DNA of 11,143 nt from Bacillota bacterium (GTDB taxonomy: Bacteria > Bacillota > Bacilli > Bacillales_B > DSM-18226), in NCBI GenBank assembly GCA_021821235.1, contig JAKACS010000046.1:1-11143 (forward strand). Direction: 5' to 3'. The stretch's first letter is position 1. Every line of letters begins with the position of its first letter. A model generated the notes under the pieces. The model ran no database searches. It saw only the letters and a list, made by a program, of their open reading frames with translations, and was not told where the DNA came from. This document shows, piece by piece, positions 1-8,778 of this stretch. The position numbers and the translations under genes are program-made.

Positions 1-23
1 TTAAAGGACAGGCTATACTGGAA

Positions 24-49
24 AAGCCGCAAGCTATCGCTTGCGGCTT
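24..49 (-). terminator. Hairpin terminator after yqeY
   Basis: A perfect 11-bp inverted repeat (arms AAGCCGCAAGC and GCTTGCGGCTT) encloses a 4-base loop, 13 bases past the yqeY stop. Read on the minus strand, the GC-rich stem runs into a short T tract: the last two T of the arm plus two more, then CC. The stem is strong and the U tract short, so termination may be incomplete. It is the natural end of the rpsU-yqeY transcript. Positions 1-23 hold nothing else I can identify. Confidence 0.7.
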
Positions 50-62
50 GGTATCAGATTAT

Positions 63-509
63 TTATGAAAGGTGTTGTTGTACAAGTTTATTAACAAGTG
101 ATCCGTCTGCTTTGCCTTTTACTTTCGGCATGATTGCAGCCATCACTTTTCCCATTTCCGCTTTTGAAGTTGCGCCAGTTTCCGATATGGTTGCTTTTAC
201 AATTTCAGCCAACTCATCTTCCGATAACTGTTCAGGCATATACAGTTCAACAACTGCCAGCTCTGCACGCAATTTTTCAGCCAGATCTTCACGACCGGCT
301 TTTTCAAATTCATGGAGGGAGTCTTTGCGTTGTTTTAATTCGCGAGAAAGGACGGTTAACTCTTCCTCTTCGGACAGCTCAGCATTGCCGAGTTTAATGG
401 CTTCATTTTGCAATGAAGATTTGACCATCCGAATTACGGAAAGTTTGTCTTTTTCCTTGCTTTTCATCGCTTGCTTCATATCATTGTTTAGACGCTCGAG
501 AAGACTCAA
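63..509 (-). CDS. yqeY: GatB/YqeY domain protein YqeY
   Basis: A 148-residue protein that I recognise as the Bacillus YqeY family, at the usual family length. Family members are small and largely helical, and resemble the C-terminal tail domain of GatB, the tRNA-binding subunit of the Glu-tRNA(Gln)/Asp-tRNA(Asn) amidotransferase. The role of the free-standing form is not settled. Visible landmarks are the N-terminal [11 protein letters not shown] segment, a charged helical middle with ELKQRKDSL near residues 57-65, and the conserved C-terminal [18 protein letters not shown] at about 120-137. The start is TTG at 509, preceded on the minus strand by GAGAGGGTG with 7 bases of spacing; no better in-frame ATG lies nearby. 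It begins 16 bases after the rpsU stop with no terminator between, so the two genes should be co-transcribed. Family assignment is firm; biochemical function is unknown. Confidence 0.93.
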   Translation of the reverse strand: MSLLERLNNDMKQAMKSKEKDKLSVIRMVKSSLQNEAIKLGNAELSEEEELTVLSRELKQRKDSLHEFEKAGREDLAEKLRAELAVVELYMPEQLSEDELAEIVKATISETGATSKAEMGKVMAAIMPKVKGKADGSLVNKLVQQHLS

Positions 510-525
510 TTGTTTACACCCTCTC

Positions 526-699
526 TTACCATTTACGTTTTCTTGCAGCTTCAGACTTTTTCTTTCGTCTTACGCTAGGTTTTTCGTAGAATTCGCGCTT
601 TCTAGCTTCTTGCAAAGTACCAGTTTTAGATACTGTACGTTTGAAGCGACGAAGAGCATCTTCAAGCGATTCGTTTTTACGAACGACGGTTTTAGACAT
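526..699 (-). CDS. rpsU: 30S ribosomal protein S21 (bS21)
   Basis: A 57-residue, very basic protein typical of bS21, a late-assembling 30S protein located near the anti-Shine-Dalgarno end of 16S rRNA. It starts [19 protein letters not shown], carries the conserved [11 protein letters not shown] segment around residues 32-42, and ends in the lysine/arginine-rich tail [14 protein letters not shown] that contacts RNA. I chose ATG at 699 over an in-frame upstream start at 723. The shorter form has the family length, and GGAGGGAGGG sits just upstream on the minus strand, inside what the longer form would have to translate. A near-consensus promoter lies 56 bases upstream of the start (755-783). 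yqeY follows after 16 bases, making a two-gene operon divergent from yqeW. Identification is close to certain. Confidence 0.98.
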   Translation of the reverse strand: MSKTVVRKNESLEDALRRFKRTVSKTGTLQEARKREFYEKPSVRRKKKSEAARKRKW

Positions 700-746
700 T
701 CTCTTTCCCTCCCTCCGAAACACAACACACTTACATCAATCCATGT

Positions 747-780
747 ACCTTGCAATTATAATATAACCTTGAACCAAGGT
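747..780. repeat. Inverted repeat plus third half-site at rpsU promoter
   Basis: On the plus strand ACCTTG (766-771), a 3-base spacer and CAAGGT (775-780) form an inverted repeat that lies mostly in the spacer between the rpsU -10 and -35 boxes and enters the -35. A third copy of ACCTTG lies at 747-752, 19 bases from the first and over the predicted transcription start. The geometry fits an operator, but I recognise no known regulator site, and 6-base arms in AT-rich DNA can arise by chance. Confidence 0.4.
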
Positions 781-783
781 CAA
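755..783 (-). promoter_or_regulatory. Sigma-A-type promoter of rpsU-yqeY
   Basis: On the minus strand, a -35 box TTGACC (778-783) is separated by exactly 17 bases from a perfect -10 box TATAAT (755-760). Transcription should start near 748, giving a leader of about 49 bases before rpsU. This is one of the two best promoter matches in the window, as expected for a ribosomal protein gene. The spacer holds an inverted repeat, listed separately. The call rests on consensus match and position only. Confidence 0.85.
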
Positions 784-869
784 CTGTATTTCACACCGTC
801 TTGCAAGCTTTTCTTTTTTATATGGCAGTTTTCAGTCATGCTTTTGGCTCTATTGCCATACAATGGAGC

Positions 870-875
870 AGGGGG
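870..875 (+). promoter_or_regulatory. Ribosome binding site deciding the yqeW start
   Basis: AGGGGG lies 8 bases before the ATG at 884. A longer in-frame ATG at 863 has no Shine-Dalgarno-like sequence upstream and would have to read through this site, so 884 is preferred. I see no convincing plus-strand -35/-10 pair between 781 and 870, so the yqeW promoter is unassigned. Confidence 0.8.
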
Positions 876-883
876 TAACGGAC

Positions 884-1804
884 ATGCTGTATATTGGCTT
901 ATTTACGCTTTGCATTGGGTTATTTATTTTCGGAATGACAATAATCCGCTTTGGATTGTTTAACTTGTCCGCTGAGAATTTGAAATATTATCTTGCAAAA
1001 CTAACAAGCACCCCGTTAAAAGGGATGTTGACAGGCACGATTGCCACCGCACTTTTGCAGAGCAGCGCTGCCGTTATGGTTATTACGATTGGCTTTATTT
1101 CATCGCGGATTTTGACGTTTCCACAGTCAATCGGGATCATTCTTGGCACAAACATTGGGACTACGTTCAAAACCGAATTGATCACGATTGATATTGATCA
1201 GGCCATTGTGCCACTGGCGATTATTGGTGCGGTATTTATGTTTTTCACGAATAAAAAAGTTCGCAGCATCGGAATGCTGCTTTTAGGGATTTCCGCCGTT
1301 TTCTCAGCAATGAAAGGGTTCGAATTATTCGCCAAGCCTCTAACAGACGTGCCAATGGTGAAGCATTTGCTGCTATCGCTGAATGATAGCATTTTTCTTA
1401 GCATTATCGCTGGTGCCATTTTGACAGCGATCATCCAATCAAGTACCGCTATGACTGGAATTGCCATGGGTTTTTTATCAGCAGGTTTGCTGCAGCTAGA
1501 TGCCGGCATTGCTATTATGTTTGGAGCCAATATCGGTACATGCATTACCGCTATTATTGCTTCAATCGGCGGCGGACATGAGGCACGGCTTGCCGCGTAT
1601 GCCCATGTTTGGCTGAACGTCCTTGGCGTCCTGCTGTTTGTCCCATTGATTCCATATCTCGCTGAATGGGCGCCCCTTATGGCACAAGCAAAAGATGTCC
1701 AGCTCGCACATATCAGCGTTCTTTTCAATATTGCCGTTTCTTTCATTGCACTCCCCTTCGCCACAAAATTCGGCTACTTCATCCTCTACCTGCATAAAAA
1801 ATAG
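884..1804 (+). CDS. yqeW: Na/phosphate cotransporter family protein YqeW
   Basis: A 306-residue polytopic membrane protein of the Na+/phosphate cotransporter family (NptA/PNaS, the SLC34-like fold). The family has two inverted copies of a helical unit, each marked by a QSS motif. Both are visible here: QSSAAVM from residue 59 and QSSTAMTG from residue 185. Each is followed by a related glycine motif, GTNIGTT (88-94) and GANIGTC (214-220). Hydrophobic stretches cover roughly residues 3-23, 50-75, 107-122, 128-142, 170-200, 207-228, 240-260 and 278-303. Many family members carry a C-terminal PhoU-like domain; this one stops right after the last hydrophobic segment with YLHKK, as I recall for the short B. 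subtilis YqeW. It is the only plus-strand gene here, divergent from rpsU and convergent with mtaB. Phosphate as substrate is inferred from the family and not shown for this subgroup. Confidence 0.9.
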   Translation: MLYIGLFTLCIGLFIFGMTIIRFGLFNLSAENLKYYLAKLTSTPLKGMLTGTIATALLQSSAAVMVITIGFISSRILTFPQSIGIILGTNIGTTFKTELITIDIDQAIVPLAIIGAVFMFFTNKKVRSIGMLLLGISAVFSAMKGFELFAKPLTDVPMVKHLLLSLNDSIFLSIIAGAILTAIIQSSTAMTGIAMGFLSAGLLQLDAGIAIMFGANIGTCITAIIASIGGGHEARLAAYAHVWLNVLGVLLFVPLIPYLAEWAPLMAQAKDVQLAHISVLFNIAVSFIALPFATKFGYFILYLHKK

Positions 1805-1820
1805 ACGGCAGATGCCGTCT
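1803..1820. terminator. Bidirectional terminator between yqeW and mtaB
   Basis: A perfect 8-bp inverted repeat (arms AGACGGCA and TGCCGTCT, 2 bases between them) overlaps the yqeW stop codon. On the plus strand it is followed by G and seven T (1822-1828). On the minus strand it is followed by A and six T, from the A run at 1796-1801. Both strands therefore show a stem plus U-tract, so a single hairpin can end both the yqeW transcript and the dnaK-operon transcript, whose last stop (mtaB) is only 12 bases away. Confidence 0.88.
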
Positions 1821-1832
1821 GTTTTTTTAAAA

Positions 1833-3191
1833 TTAAATAACTGCTTTAGCTGTTTCTTTTAGCGGGAAATTTTCTTCTACTTTGACAAATTGGCCTTCAT
1901 TATATGGATAGCCGGCCTTGGCAATCTTAACCTTCACAAGCTTGCCAATCAAATCATCATTTCCAGGAAAAACAACTTTCAAATAATTATCGGTATAGCC
2001 TTCAAGAAGCCCTTTGTGATCTCCTTCTTGATGATGATCTTCCGGAATAACTTCCAATACCTCTCCCTCAAACTGGGAAGCATACTCTTTCGCAAGTTGG
2101 TCTGACAACGAAATTAACCGGTGGACACGTTCGTTTTTCACGTCTTCATCAATCTGATCTTCCATTCTTGCTGCTGGTGTACCCGTCCGTTTTGAATAAG
2201 GAAAAACGTGCAGCTCCGAAAACTTGTGTTCTTTAATAAAGTTATAGGTTTCGCTAAATTCTTCTTCCGTTTCACCTGGGAAACCGACAATCACATCCGA
2301 TGTAACAGCAAGACCCGGCAGCACTTCTTTCAGTCTATCAAGACGCTCCGCGAAAAATTCCATTGTGTACTTACGGCGCATCCGTTTCAAAACAGAATTG
2401 GATCCGGATTGAAGCGGAATATGCAAATGTCTGACAATAATGTTGGATTCTTTTATTACTTCAATGACTTCATCGGTAATTTGGCTTGCTTCGATTGAAG
2501 AAATGCGCAGACGTTTCAGCCCTTTCACTTCTCTTTCCAAATCACTTAAAAGCATCGCCAAATTGTAATCTTTCATATCTTCGCCATAGCCACCCGTATG
2601 AATCCCTGTAAGAACAATTTCTTTATATCCAGCATCAACCAATTGCTGTGCCTGGTGGATTACTTCTTTCGGATCGCGTGAACGCATCAGCCCGCGCGCC
2701 CATGGAATAATACAAAAAGTACAGAAATTGTTGCAGCCCTCCTGAATTTTTAACGAAGCACGTGTGCGATCGGTAAAAGAAGGGACATCCAGCTCCTCGT
2801 AGACCCGGTTTTTCATGATATTGCGAACACCATTGATCGGCTCGCGCTCTTTTTTATATTGCTCAATGTAATCGAGCATCTTAATGCGATCCTGTGTGCC
2901 AACGACAATATCGACGCCCGGAATCGCCATTATTTCAGCCGGCGATGTTTGAGCGTAACAGCCCGTTACACAAATCACCGCATCCGGATTTTTCCGGACA
3001 GCCCTACGAATCACTTGGCGGCTTTTTTTATCGCCAGTATTGGTCACCGTGCATGTATTAATAACATAGACGTCAGCAGTTGTTTCAAAGTCAACCCGTT
3101 CGTATCCTTCCTGCTTAAACAACTGCCAAATCGCTTCAGTTTCGTAATGATTGACTTTACATCCAAGTGTATGAAATGCTACATTCGGCAT
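1833..3191 (-). CDS. mtaB: tRNA t6A37 methylthiotransferase MtaB
   Basis: A 452-residue radical-SAM enzyme of the methylthiotransferase family, matching Bacillus MtaB (YqeV). MtaB converts t6A to ms2t6A at position 37 of ANN-decoding tRNAs. Three layers are visible. The N-terminal domain has the three cysteines for the auxiliary 4Fe-4S cluster (C11 in TLGCKVN, C47 in INTCTVTN, C78 in VTGCYAQ). The radical-SAM core has C153-x3-C157-x2-C160 in GCNNFCTFC, followed by IPWARG. A C-terminal TRAM-like RNA-binding domain covers about residues 373-438, including GYTDNYLKVVF and GQFVKVEE. I prefer ATG at 3191, with GGGGTGA about 5 bases upstream and the family start (PNVAFHTLGCKVNHYE). A GTG at 3200 overlaps the rsmE stop but lacks a well-spaced binding site. 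It is the last gene of the heat-shock operon, 5 bases after rsmE. Confidence 0.96.
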   Translation of the reverse strand: MPNVAFHTLGCKVNHYETEAIWQLFKQEGYERVDFETTADVYVINTCTVTNTGDKKSRQVIRRAVRKNPDAVICVTGCYAQTSPAEIMAIPGVDIVVGTQDRIKMLDYIEQYKKEREPINGVRNIMKNRVYEELDVPSFTDRTRASLKIQEGCNNFCTFCIIPWARGLMRSRDPKEVIHQAQQLVDAGYKEIVLTGIHTGGYGEDMKDYNLAMLLSDLEREVKGLKRLRISSIEASQITDEVIEVIKESNIIVRHLHIPLQSGSNSVLKRMRRKYTMEFFAERLDRLKEVLPGLAVTSDVIVGFPGETEEEFSETYNFIKEHKFSELHVFPYSKRTGTPAARMEDQIDEDVKNERVHRLISLSDQLAKEYASQFEGEVLEVIPEDHHQEGDHKGLLEGYTDNYLKVVFPGNDDLIGKLVKVKIAKAGYPYNEGQFVKVEENFPLKETAKAVI

Positions 3192-3196
3192 TTTCC

Positions 3197-3946
3197 TCAC
3201 CCCAATAATTCAAAATGATAGGAAATCGCTGCCAGCATATAAAGCGGTGCTGTTTCCGCTCTTAAAATTCGCGGTCCCAGCCCGCATATGGCAAAATCTT
3301 TTTCCTTTAAACGATTAATCTCTTCATCGGTTAATCCGCCTTCTGGGCCAACCAGCAAAAGAAGTGATTCACCCTTTTGCATTTTTTTAAGAGTAGCGGC
3401 AAAAGTGGAAGTCTCCCCTTTCCTGCTCTCTTCCTCAAAAGCTGCCAATTTATAATCATACTGATTGCTTAACTCCAGCATTGTTTTAAAGCTGACAGGG
3501 TTGAATACGTCTGGCAAAAAAGTCCGGTGGGATTGTTCTGCCGCTTCCTTCGCGATTTTCAGCCATCTTTCTACTTTTTTCGCGGCTTTTTTGTCATCCC
3601 ATTTTACAACGGAGCGAGCGGCGACAAACGGCATGAATGCATGGACCCCAAGCTCTGTCCCTTTTTGGATAATCCATTCAAGCTTGTCTCCTTTTGGAAG
3701 ACCGCTAGCGATCGTAATTCGGATGGGGAGTTCTGTATCTTCATCCAGCTTCTTGACAACTTCGGCAATTACTTGCTCTTCAGTCAACGCTGTGATTTTG
3801 CAAAGAGCGCTTTTTCCCTCAGAATCCACACAGATGATCGGATCCCCCGGCTGCATCCGCATCACATTGCGGATATGATTTCGATCTTCTCCGCTTAGCA
3901 TAAAGCGCTCGCCGTTAGCAGACGTGTTCACAAAATAACGTTGCAC
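3197..3946 (-). CDS. rsmE: 16S rRNA m3U1498 methyltransferase RsmE
   Basis: A 249-residue SPOUT-class methyltransferase that methylates N3 of U1498 in 16S rRNA, a base in the decoding region of the 30S subunit. An N-terminal PUA-like RNA-binding part (about residues 1-70, starting MQRYFV) precedes the knotted methyltransferase domain. Motifs include GLPKGDKLE (82-90), KGTELG (95-100), GPEGG (200-204), which helps form the SAM pocket, and LGPRILRAETA (223-233) at the trefoil knot. GTG at 3946 is chosen as start. AGGTG lies 6 bases upstream and the protein then begins as in B. subtilis YqeU. An earlier GTG at 3955 overlaps that binding site. An internal terminator and promoter precede the gene, so it may also be expressed with mtaB apart from the main heat-shock transcript. 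Confidence 0.96.
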   Translation of the reverse strand: MQRYFVNTSANGERFMLSGEDRNHIRNVMRMQPGDPIICVDSEGKSALCKITALTEEQVIAEVVKKLDEDTELPIRITIASGLPKGDKLEWIIQKGTELGVHAFMPFVAARSVVKWDDKKAAKKVERWLKIAKEAAEQSHRTFLPDVFNPVSFKTMLELSNQYDYKLAAFEEESRKGETSTFAATLKKMQKGESLLLLVGPEGGLTDEEINRLKEKDFAICGLGPRILRAETAPLYMLAAISYHFELLG

Positions 3947-3978
3947 GAAATGCACCTACTTAGAAAAGATTACTCTCT

Positions 3979-4008
3979 ATTTTACTAAAAAAAAGGGAGG
4001 CTTTTCAA
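3979..4008 (-). promoter_or_regulatory. Possible internal promoter of rsmE-mtaB
   Basis: On the minus strand TTGAAA (4003-4008) is followed 18 bases later by TAAAAT (3979-3984). A transcript would start near 3972 and run about 25 bases to the rsmE start. The -35 lies in the loop and 3' arm of the preceding terminator hairpin, and the spacer contains its T tract, so promoter and terminator overlap. Box quality is fair; T-rich DNA makes chance matches likely. Confidence 0.45.
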
Positions 4009-4016
4009 GAAGCCCC
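3987..4016 (-). terminator. Intra-operon terminator or attenuator after prmA
   Basis: On the minus strand GGGGCTT (4016-4010) pairs with AAGCCTC (4003-3997) across a 6-base loop. This gives 7 pairs, one of them a G-U wobble. Two C and then eight T (3994-3987) follow. This is a textbook intrinsic terminator shape, of modest stem strength, inside an otherwise tightly packed operon. It sits 7 bases past the prmA stop. It should end part of the transcripts from hrcA and dnaJ before they reach rsmE and mtaB. Confidence 0.72.
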
Positions 4017-4023
4017 ATCAAAG

Positions 4024-4965
4024 TTATTTTTTCCTCGCAATAATTGCAACCCAATCTTCCATCATCATCGTTTCGCTAATTTCGAATCCAGCAAAAAGCA
4101 AAGCTTCTTTTACCTGTTCTTTTTTCTGCTGAATAATTCCCGAGGCGATGAAGCAGCCTCCAGGTTTAATGATTTTTGCTGCATCACTCGTAAAACGTAA
4201 AATCACTTCAGCCAAGATGTTGGCAACGACAAGATCTGCTGAGTTGTTTTCCACACCGTCGAGCAAATTATTTTGAGCAATTTCGATTTTGCTGTGCACT
4301 TTGTTTAACTTGGCATTAAGCCGCGCTTGGGTTACGGCTACATCATCCAAATCATAGGCGCGAATGTGTTTAGCCCCAAGCATGGCAGCGGCGATGCTTA
4401 AAACGCCTGAACCCGTTCCGACGTCGATTACCTCATCTCCAGCCTTAACCGTTTTTCCCAGTGCCTGAATGCACATAACCGTTGTTGGGTGGGTACCTGT
4501 CCCAAACGCCATTCCCGGATCGAGCTCGATAATTAATTCATCACTTGAGACTGGCGTATATTCTTCCCATGTCGGAACAATCGTAAATCTTTCCGATATT
4601 TTAACAGGATTATAATATTTCTTCCACGCCGTGGCCCATTCTTCTTCATTTACCTCAGAAATTGTTACTTTGTTTAATCCAATATCAATATTGTATAGGA
4701 TCAGGTTGTTGATAGAGTCTTTGATTGCGTCGACTGTCTCGCCAAGAAAACTATTGACTGGCAAGTAAGCCTTTATGATAACCCCTTCTTCGGGGTAATC
4801 ATCAGGATTCAGTTGGTAGATTTCACCGAATCGATCTTCCCTTTCCTTCGAAAGCTCGAACGGATCCTCAATCACGACGCCGCTTGCTCCGGCTTCATGC
4901 AAAATATTCGAGATGGGTTCGATCGCCTCGTTTGTTGTATGAATGCTGATTTCAGACCATTTCAT
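4024..4965 (-). CDS. prmA: Ribosomal protein L11 methyltransferase PrmA
   Basis: A 313-residue SAM-dependent methyltransferase that trimethylates ribosomal protein L11. The N-terminal substrate-recognition domain (about residues 1-110, starting [14 protein letters not shown]) is followed by a class I Rossmann-fold catalytic domain. Visible motifs are the PrmA signature [12 protein letters not shown] (151-162), the SAM-binding glycine loop DVGTGSG (181-187), the acidic residue after strand 2 in YDLD (about 194-197), and VVANILAEV (236-244) in the catalytic region. ATG at 4965 is chosen. It gives the family start and has GGAG 9 bases upstream, while a TTG at 4980 has AAGGA directly abutting it. 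It begins 18 bases after the dnaJ stop and shares its transcript. A terminator hairpin follows directly, making prmA the likely end of part of the operon transcripts. Confidence 0.97.
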   Translation of the reverse strand: MKWSEISIHTTNEAIEPISNILHEAGASGVVIEDPFELSKEREDRFGEIYQLNPDDYPEEGVIIKAYLPVNSFLGETVDAIKDSINNLILYNIDIGLNKVTISEVNEEEWATAWKKYYNPVKISERFTIVPTWEEYTPVSSDELIIELDPGMAFGTGTHPTTVMCIQALGKTVKAGDEVIDVGTGSGVLSIAAAMLGAKHIRAYDLDDVAVTQARLNAKLNKVHSKIEIAQNNLLDGVENNSADLVVANILAEVILRFTSDAAKIIKPGGCFIASGIIQQKKEQVKEALLFAGFEISETMMMEDWVAIIARKK

Positions 4966-4983
4966 TTCTACCAACTCCAATCC

Positions 4984-6108
4984 TTACTCGCCTGTAAAGG
5001 CTCTTTTTACTTTTGAAAAAAAGCTTTCCTCATGTTCGCCAATCGGCGCTTTCCCGCTGATTTCCGCAAATTCTTTTAACAGCTGCTTTTGCTTATCGGA
5101 AAGCTTTGTTGGAGTGAGAATGCGTACTTGAATATGCTGATCTCCAACTCCATAGCCGCGCACGTTTGGAACCCCTTTACCTTTTAAACGGAATCTTGTT
5201 CCCGTTTGCGTTCCTGCAGGAATTTTCAGTTTTACTTTACCGTGCAATGTTGGCACTTCAATTTCGTCACCCAGTGAAGCTTGAACAAAGGTAATCGGCA
5301 TTTCACAATAGATATCGTCGCCATCCCGTTCGAAAAATTCATGGGCTCGAACATGAAAGACAATGTACAAATCACCGGCTGGCCCGCCATTTGTTCCGGC
5401 TTCACCTTGTCCAGCCATGCGAAGCTGCTGGCCATCATCAATACCGGCAGGGATTTTCACATGAATTTTGCGGTGCTTTTTCAGCTTACCTGTGCCTCCG
5501 CAAGTAGAACATTTGTGTTTTATCTCTTTTCCGGTTCCGTTACAGTAATGGCAGACACGTCGGTTCACGATTTTACCAAACGGCGTGCTTTGCTCCACAT
5601 TTAACTGCCCTGTTCCATGGCAATGCTGACATGTTTCCGGCTTCGTCCCTGGCTTAGCTCCGGTTCCATTACATGTTTCACATGTCTCTTCACGCGGAAT
5701 TTCAATATCTGTCTCTTTTCCAAATGCTGCTTCTTCAAATGTAAGTGACATGGTATATTGCAGATCTGCGCCTTGTCTAGGTGCATTCGGATCACGCCTT
5801 CTCGAACCTCCGCCGCCAAAGAACGTGTTGAAAATATCTTCAAATCCGCCGAATCCGCCAAAATCGGCGCCGCCGCCAAAACTTTGGTTTGGATCTGTAT
5901 GGCCGAATTGATCGTAATGCGCCCGTTTTTGGTCATCGCTTAATGTTTCATATGCTTCTTTCACTTCTTTAAATTTTTCTGCCGCATCCGGCTCTTTATT
6001 AATGTCAGGATGATATTTTTTTGAAAGTTTGCGATAGGCTTTCTTGATATCATCCTTAGAAGCACTTTTGCTAACCCCAAGCACTTCATAGTAATCCCGC
6101 TTACTCAT
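4984..6108 (-). CDS. dnaJ: Hsp40 co-chaperone DnaJ
   Basis: A complete 374-residue type I (class A) J-protein, the usual Bacillus length. It delivers unfolded clients to DnaK and stimulates DnaK's ATPase. The J domain (residues 1-70) carries the essential HPD triad at 33-35. A Gly/Phe-rich linker follows (about 77-101), then four zinc-finger CxxCxGxG repeats (cysteines 133/136, 150/153, 176/179 and 190/193), then the two C-terminal client-binding beta domains and the dimerisation tail. All eight zinc ligands are present. ATG at 6108 is chosen because GGGAG lies 8 bases upstream and the protein begins [11 protein letters not shown]; an in-frame upstream start at 6132 lies before that binding site. 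It is separated from dnaK by 167 bases that hold a hairpin and a promoter, so DnaJ can be made without heat induction and at a level different from DnaK. Confidence 0.98.
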   Translation of the reverse strand: MSKRDYYEVLGVSKSASKDDIKKAYRKLSKKYHPDINKEPDAAEKFKEVKEAYETLSDDQKRAHYDQFGHTDPNQSFGGGADFGGFGGFEDIFNTFFGGGGSRRRDPNAPRQGADLQYTMSLTFEEAAFGKETDIEIPREETCETCNGTGAKPGTKPETCQHCHGTGQLNVEQSTPFGKIVNRRVCHYCNGTGKEIKHKCSTCGGTGKLKKHRKIHVKIPAGIDDGQQLRMAGQGEAGTNGGPAGDLYIVFHVRAHEFFERDGDDIYCEMPITFVQASLGDEIEVPTLHGKVKLKIPAGTQTGTRFRLKGKGVPNVRGYGVGDQHIQVRILTPTKLSDKQKQLLKEFAEISGKAPIGEHEESFFSKVKRAFTGE

Positions 6109-6141
6109 GATTAACACTCCCGAATCTGTCACATAAAGATT

Positions 6142-6171
6142 ATTCTACCATCCAAAGGATGGTATTTGCAA
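6142..6171 (-). promoter_or_regulatory. Internal promoter upstream of dnaJ
   Basis: On the minus strand TTGCAA (6166-6171) and TAGAAT (6142-6147) are 18 bases apart. Transcription would start near 6134, giving a leader of about 26 bases with the GGGAG site of dnaJ. In B. subtilis an internal vegetative, non-heat-inducible promoter just upstream of dnaJ was reported (Homuth and colleagues, description of the heptacistronic dnaK operon), and this element occupies the same place. No CIRCE lies near it. Confidence 0.7.
6146..6164. repeat. Perfect inverted repeat in the dnaJ promoter spacer
   Basis: TACCATCC and GGATGGTA form a perfect 8-bp inverted repeat around AAA on the plus strand. It fills nearly all of the spacer between the -35 and -10 boxes and covers the first two bases of the -10. 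It could be an operator, or an RNA hairpin in read-through transcripts from dnaK. No T tract follows, so it does not look like a terminator. No known regulator site is recognised. Confidence 0.6.
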
Positions 6172-6225
6172 TATTGAACATTCGATGCGAGTTTGACAGT
6201 TTCGCCATTGATCCAGTCCAAAGAA

Positions 6226-6257
6226 AAAGTCAAAGCCCCTAGACTGACTTTGACTTT
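6226..6257 (-). terminator. Hairpin between dnaK and dnaJ (partial terminator or stabiliser)
   Basis: A perfect 10-bp inverted repeat (arms AAAGTCAAAG and CTTTGACTTT) with a 12-base loop starts 18 bases past the dnaK stop. On the minus strand the 3' arm ends in a run of five T (two beyond the paired arm), then CTTT. The stem is AT-rich, so it is weaker than the other terminators here. It could end some transcripts after dnaK, or protect the dnaK 3' end from exonucleases. Either would raise DnaK over DnaJ. Confidence 0.6.
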
Positions 6258-6275
6258 CTCCAAGTTGTGCAGCGA

Positions 6276-8120
<1,845 letters not shown>

Positions 8121-8140
8121 CTAATCTTTCTATGTAATCC

Positions 8141-8752
8141 TTACTGATTGACTTTTACCATCGAAGGACGAATAACTTTATCCTTTAGCATATACCCTTT
8201 TTGGAACTCTTCAATAACTGTATTTGCTGCAAAGTTTTCATCTTCCCCCTGCATAACGGCCTGATGAAGATGCGGGTCAAATTCTTTCCCAACGGCTTCA
8301 ATGGCCTCTAGCCCTTCTCTTGTAAGAGCATCTAACAGGCCGCGGTAGACCATTTCCATCCCTTGCAATAATGCCTTTGCCTGCTCATTATCAACTTCTG
8401 TTTTTAAAGCACGTTCAAAATTATCAACTGCCGGCAGCAATTCGGTAATTAACTTTTGTGCTCTATATTTTTCATTCGCTTCAGCTTCCAATCTAGTGCG
8501 GCGGCGGAAATTATCAAAATCAGCCTGAAGGCGAAGATGGCGGTTATCAGCCTCTTGTAGCTTCTTTTCAAGTTCAGCATTTTTTTCTTTCAATGCAGTC
8601 AGCTGTTCTTCTAAGGAAGACTCTCCTTGTTCTTCCTCGACGGCTTCCGCTTCATTTGAAACAGCTGTTTCACTCTCACTTTCATTTTCGGGAAGTTCAG
8701 CGGATTGGATCTCTGCTGCTTCTTCTACTGATTGATCTTTTTCGATTGTCAA
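8141..8752 (-). CDS. grpE: Nucleotide exchange factor GrpE
   Basis: A 203-residue GrpE, the dimeric exchange factor that releases ADP from DnaK. A glutamate-rich disordered N-terminus (about residues 1-45) leads into a long helical coiled coil (about 45-100, including [19 protein letters not shown]). The C-terminal beta domain that contacts DnaK follows, with [11 protein letters not shown] (147-157) and the conserved end [18 protein letters not shown]. The start is TTG at 8752, with GGGAGGTGA upstream and 8 bases between GGAGG and the TTG. A longer in-frame reading to 8836 exists, but it would translate through this binding site and add 28 residues unlike GrpE. A GTG at 8761 overlaps the site and is rejected. 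The gene lies 95 bases after hrcA and 32 before dnaK. In B. subtilis the hrcA-grpE junction is a reported mRNA processing site. Confidence 0.96.
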   Translation of the reverse strand: MTIEKDQSVEEAAEIQSAELPENESESETAVSNEAEAVEEEQGESSLEEQLTALKEKNAELEKKLQEADNRHLRLQADFDNFRRRTRLEAEANEKYRAQKLITELLPAVDNFERALKTEVDNEQAKALLQGMEMVYRGLLDALTREGLEAIEAVGKEFDPHLHQAVMQGEDENFAANTVIEEFQKGYMLKDKVIRPSMVKVNQ

Positions 8753-8778
8753 CTTACTCACCTCCCTTAAAAGGTATC

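Noticed and set aside
781..870. Plus-strand promoter for yqeW, including TACAAT at 859-864
   Set aside because: No -35 box lies at workable spacing, and a start from TACAAT would fall inside the yqeW ribosome binding site. I left the promoter unassigned.
112..963. Long plus-strand open frame of 283 codons
   Set aside because: It runs antisense through yqeY and rpsU and then out of frame into yqeW. It has no binding site and its translation is not protein-like; it is a shadow of the real genes.
1198..1764. Minus-strand open frame of 188 codons inside yqeW
   Set aside because: It is antisense to a well-supported membrane protein gene, has no ribosome binding site, and its composition mirrors the hydrophobic codons opposite.
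5601..5936. Minus-strand open frame overlapping dnaJ in another frame
   Set aside because: It lies wholly within the zinc-finger and Gly/Phe coding region of dnaJ, where repeats and glycine-rich codons keep alternative frames open. No independent start signal is present.
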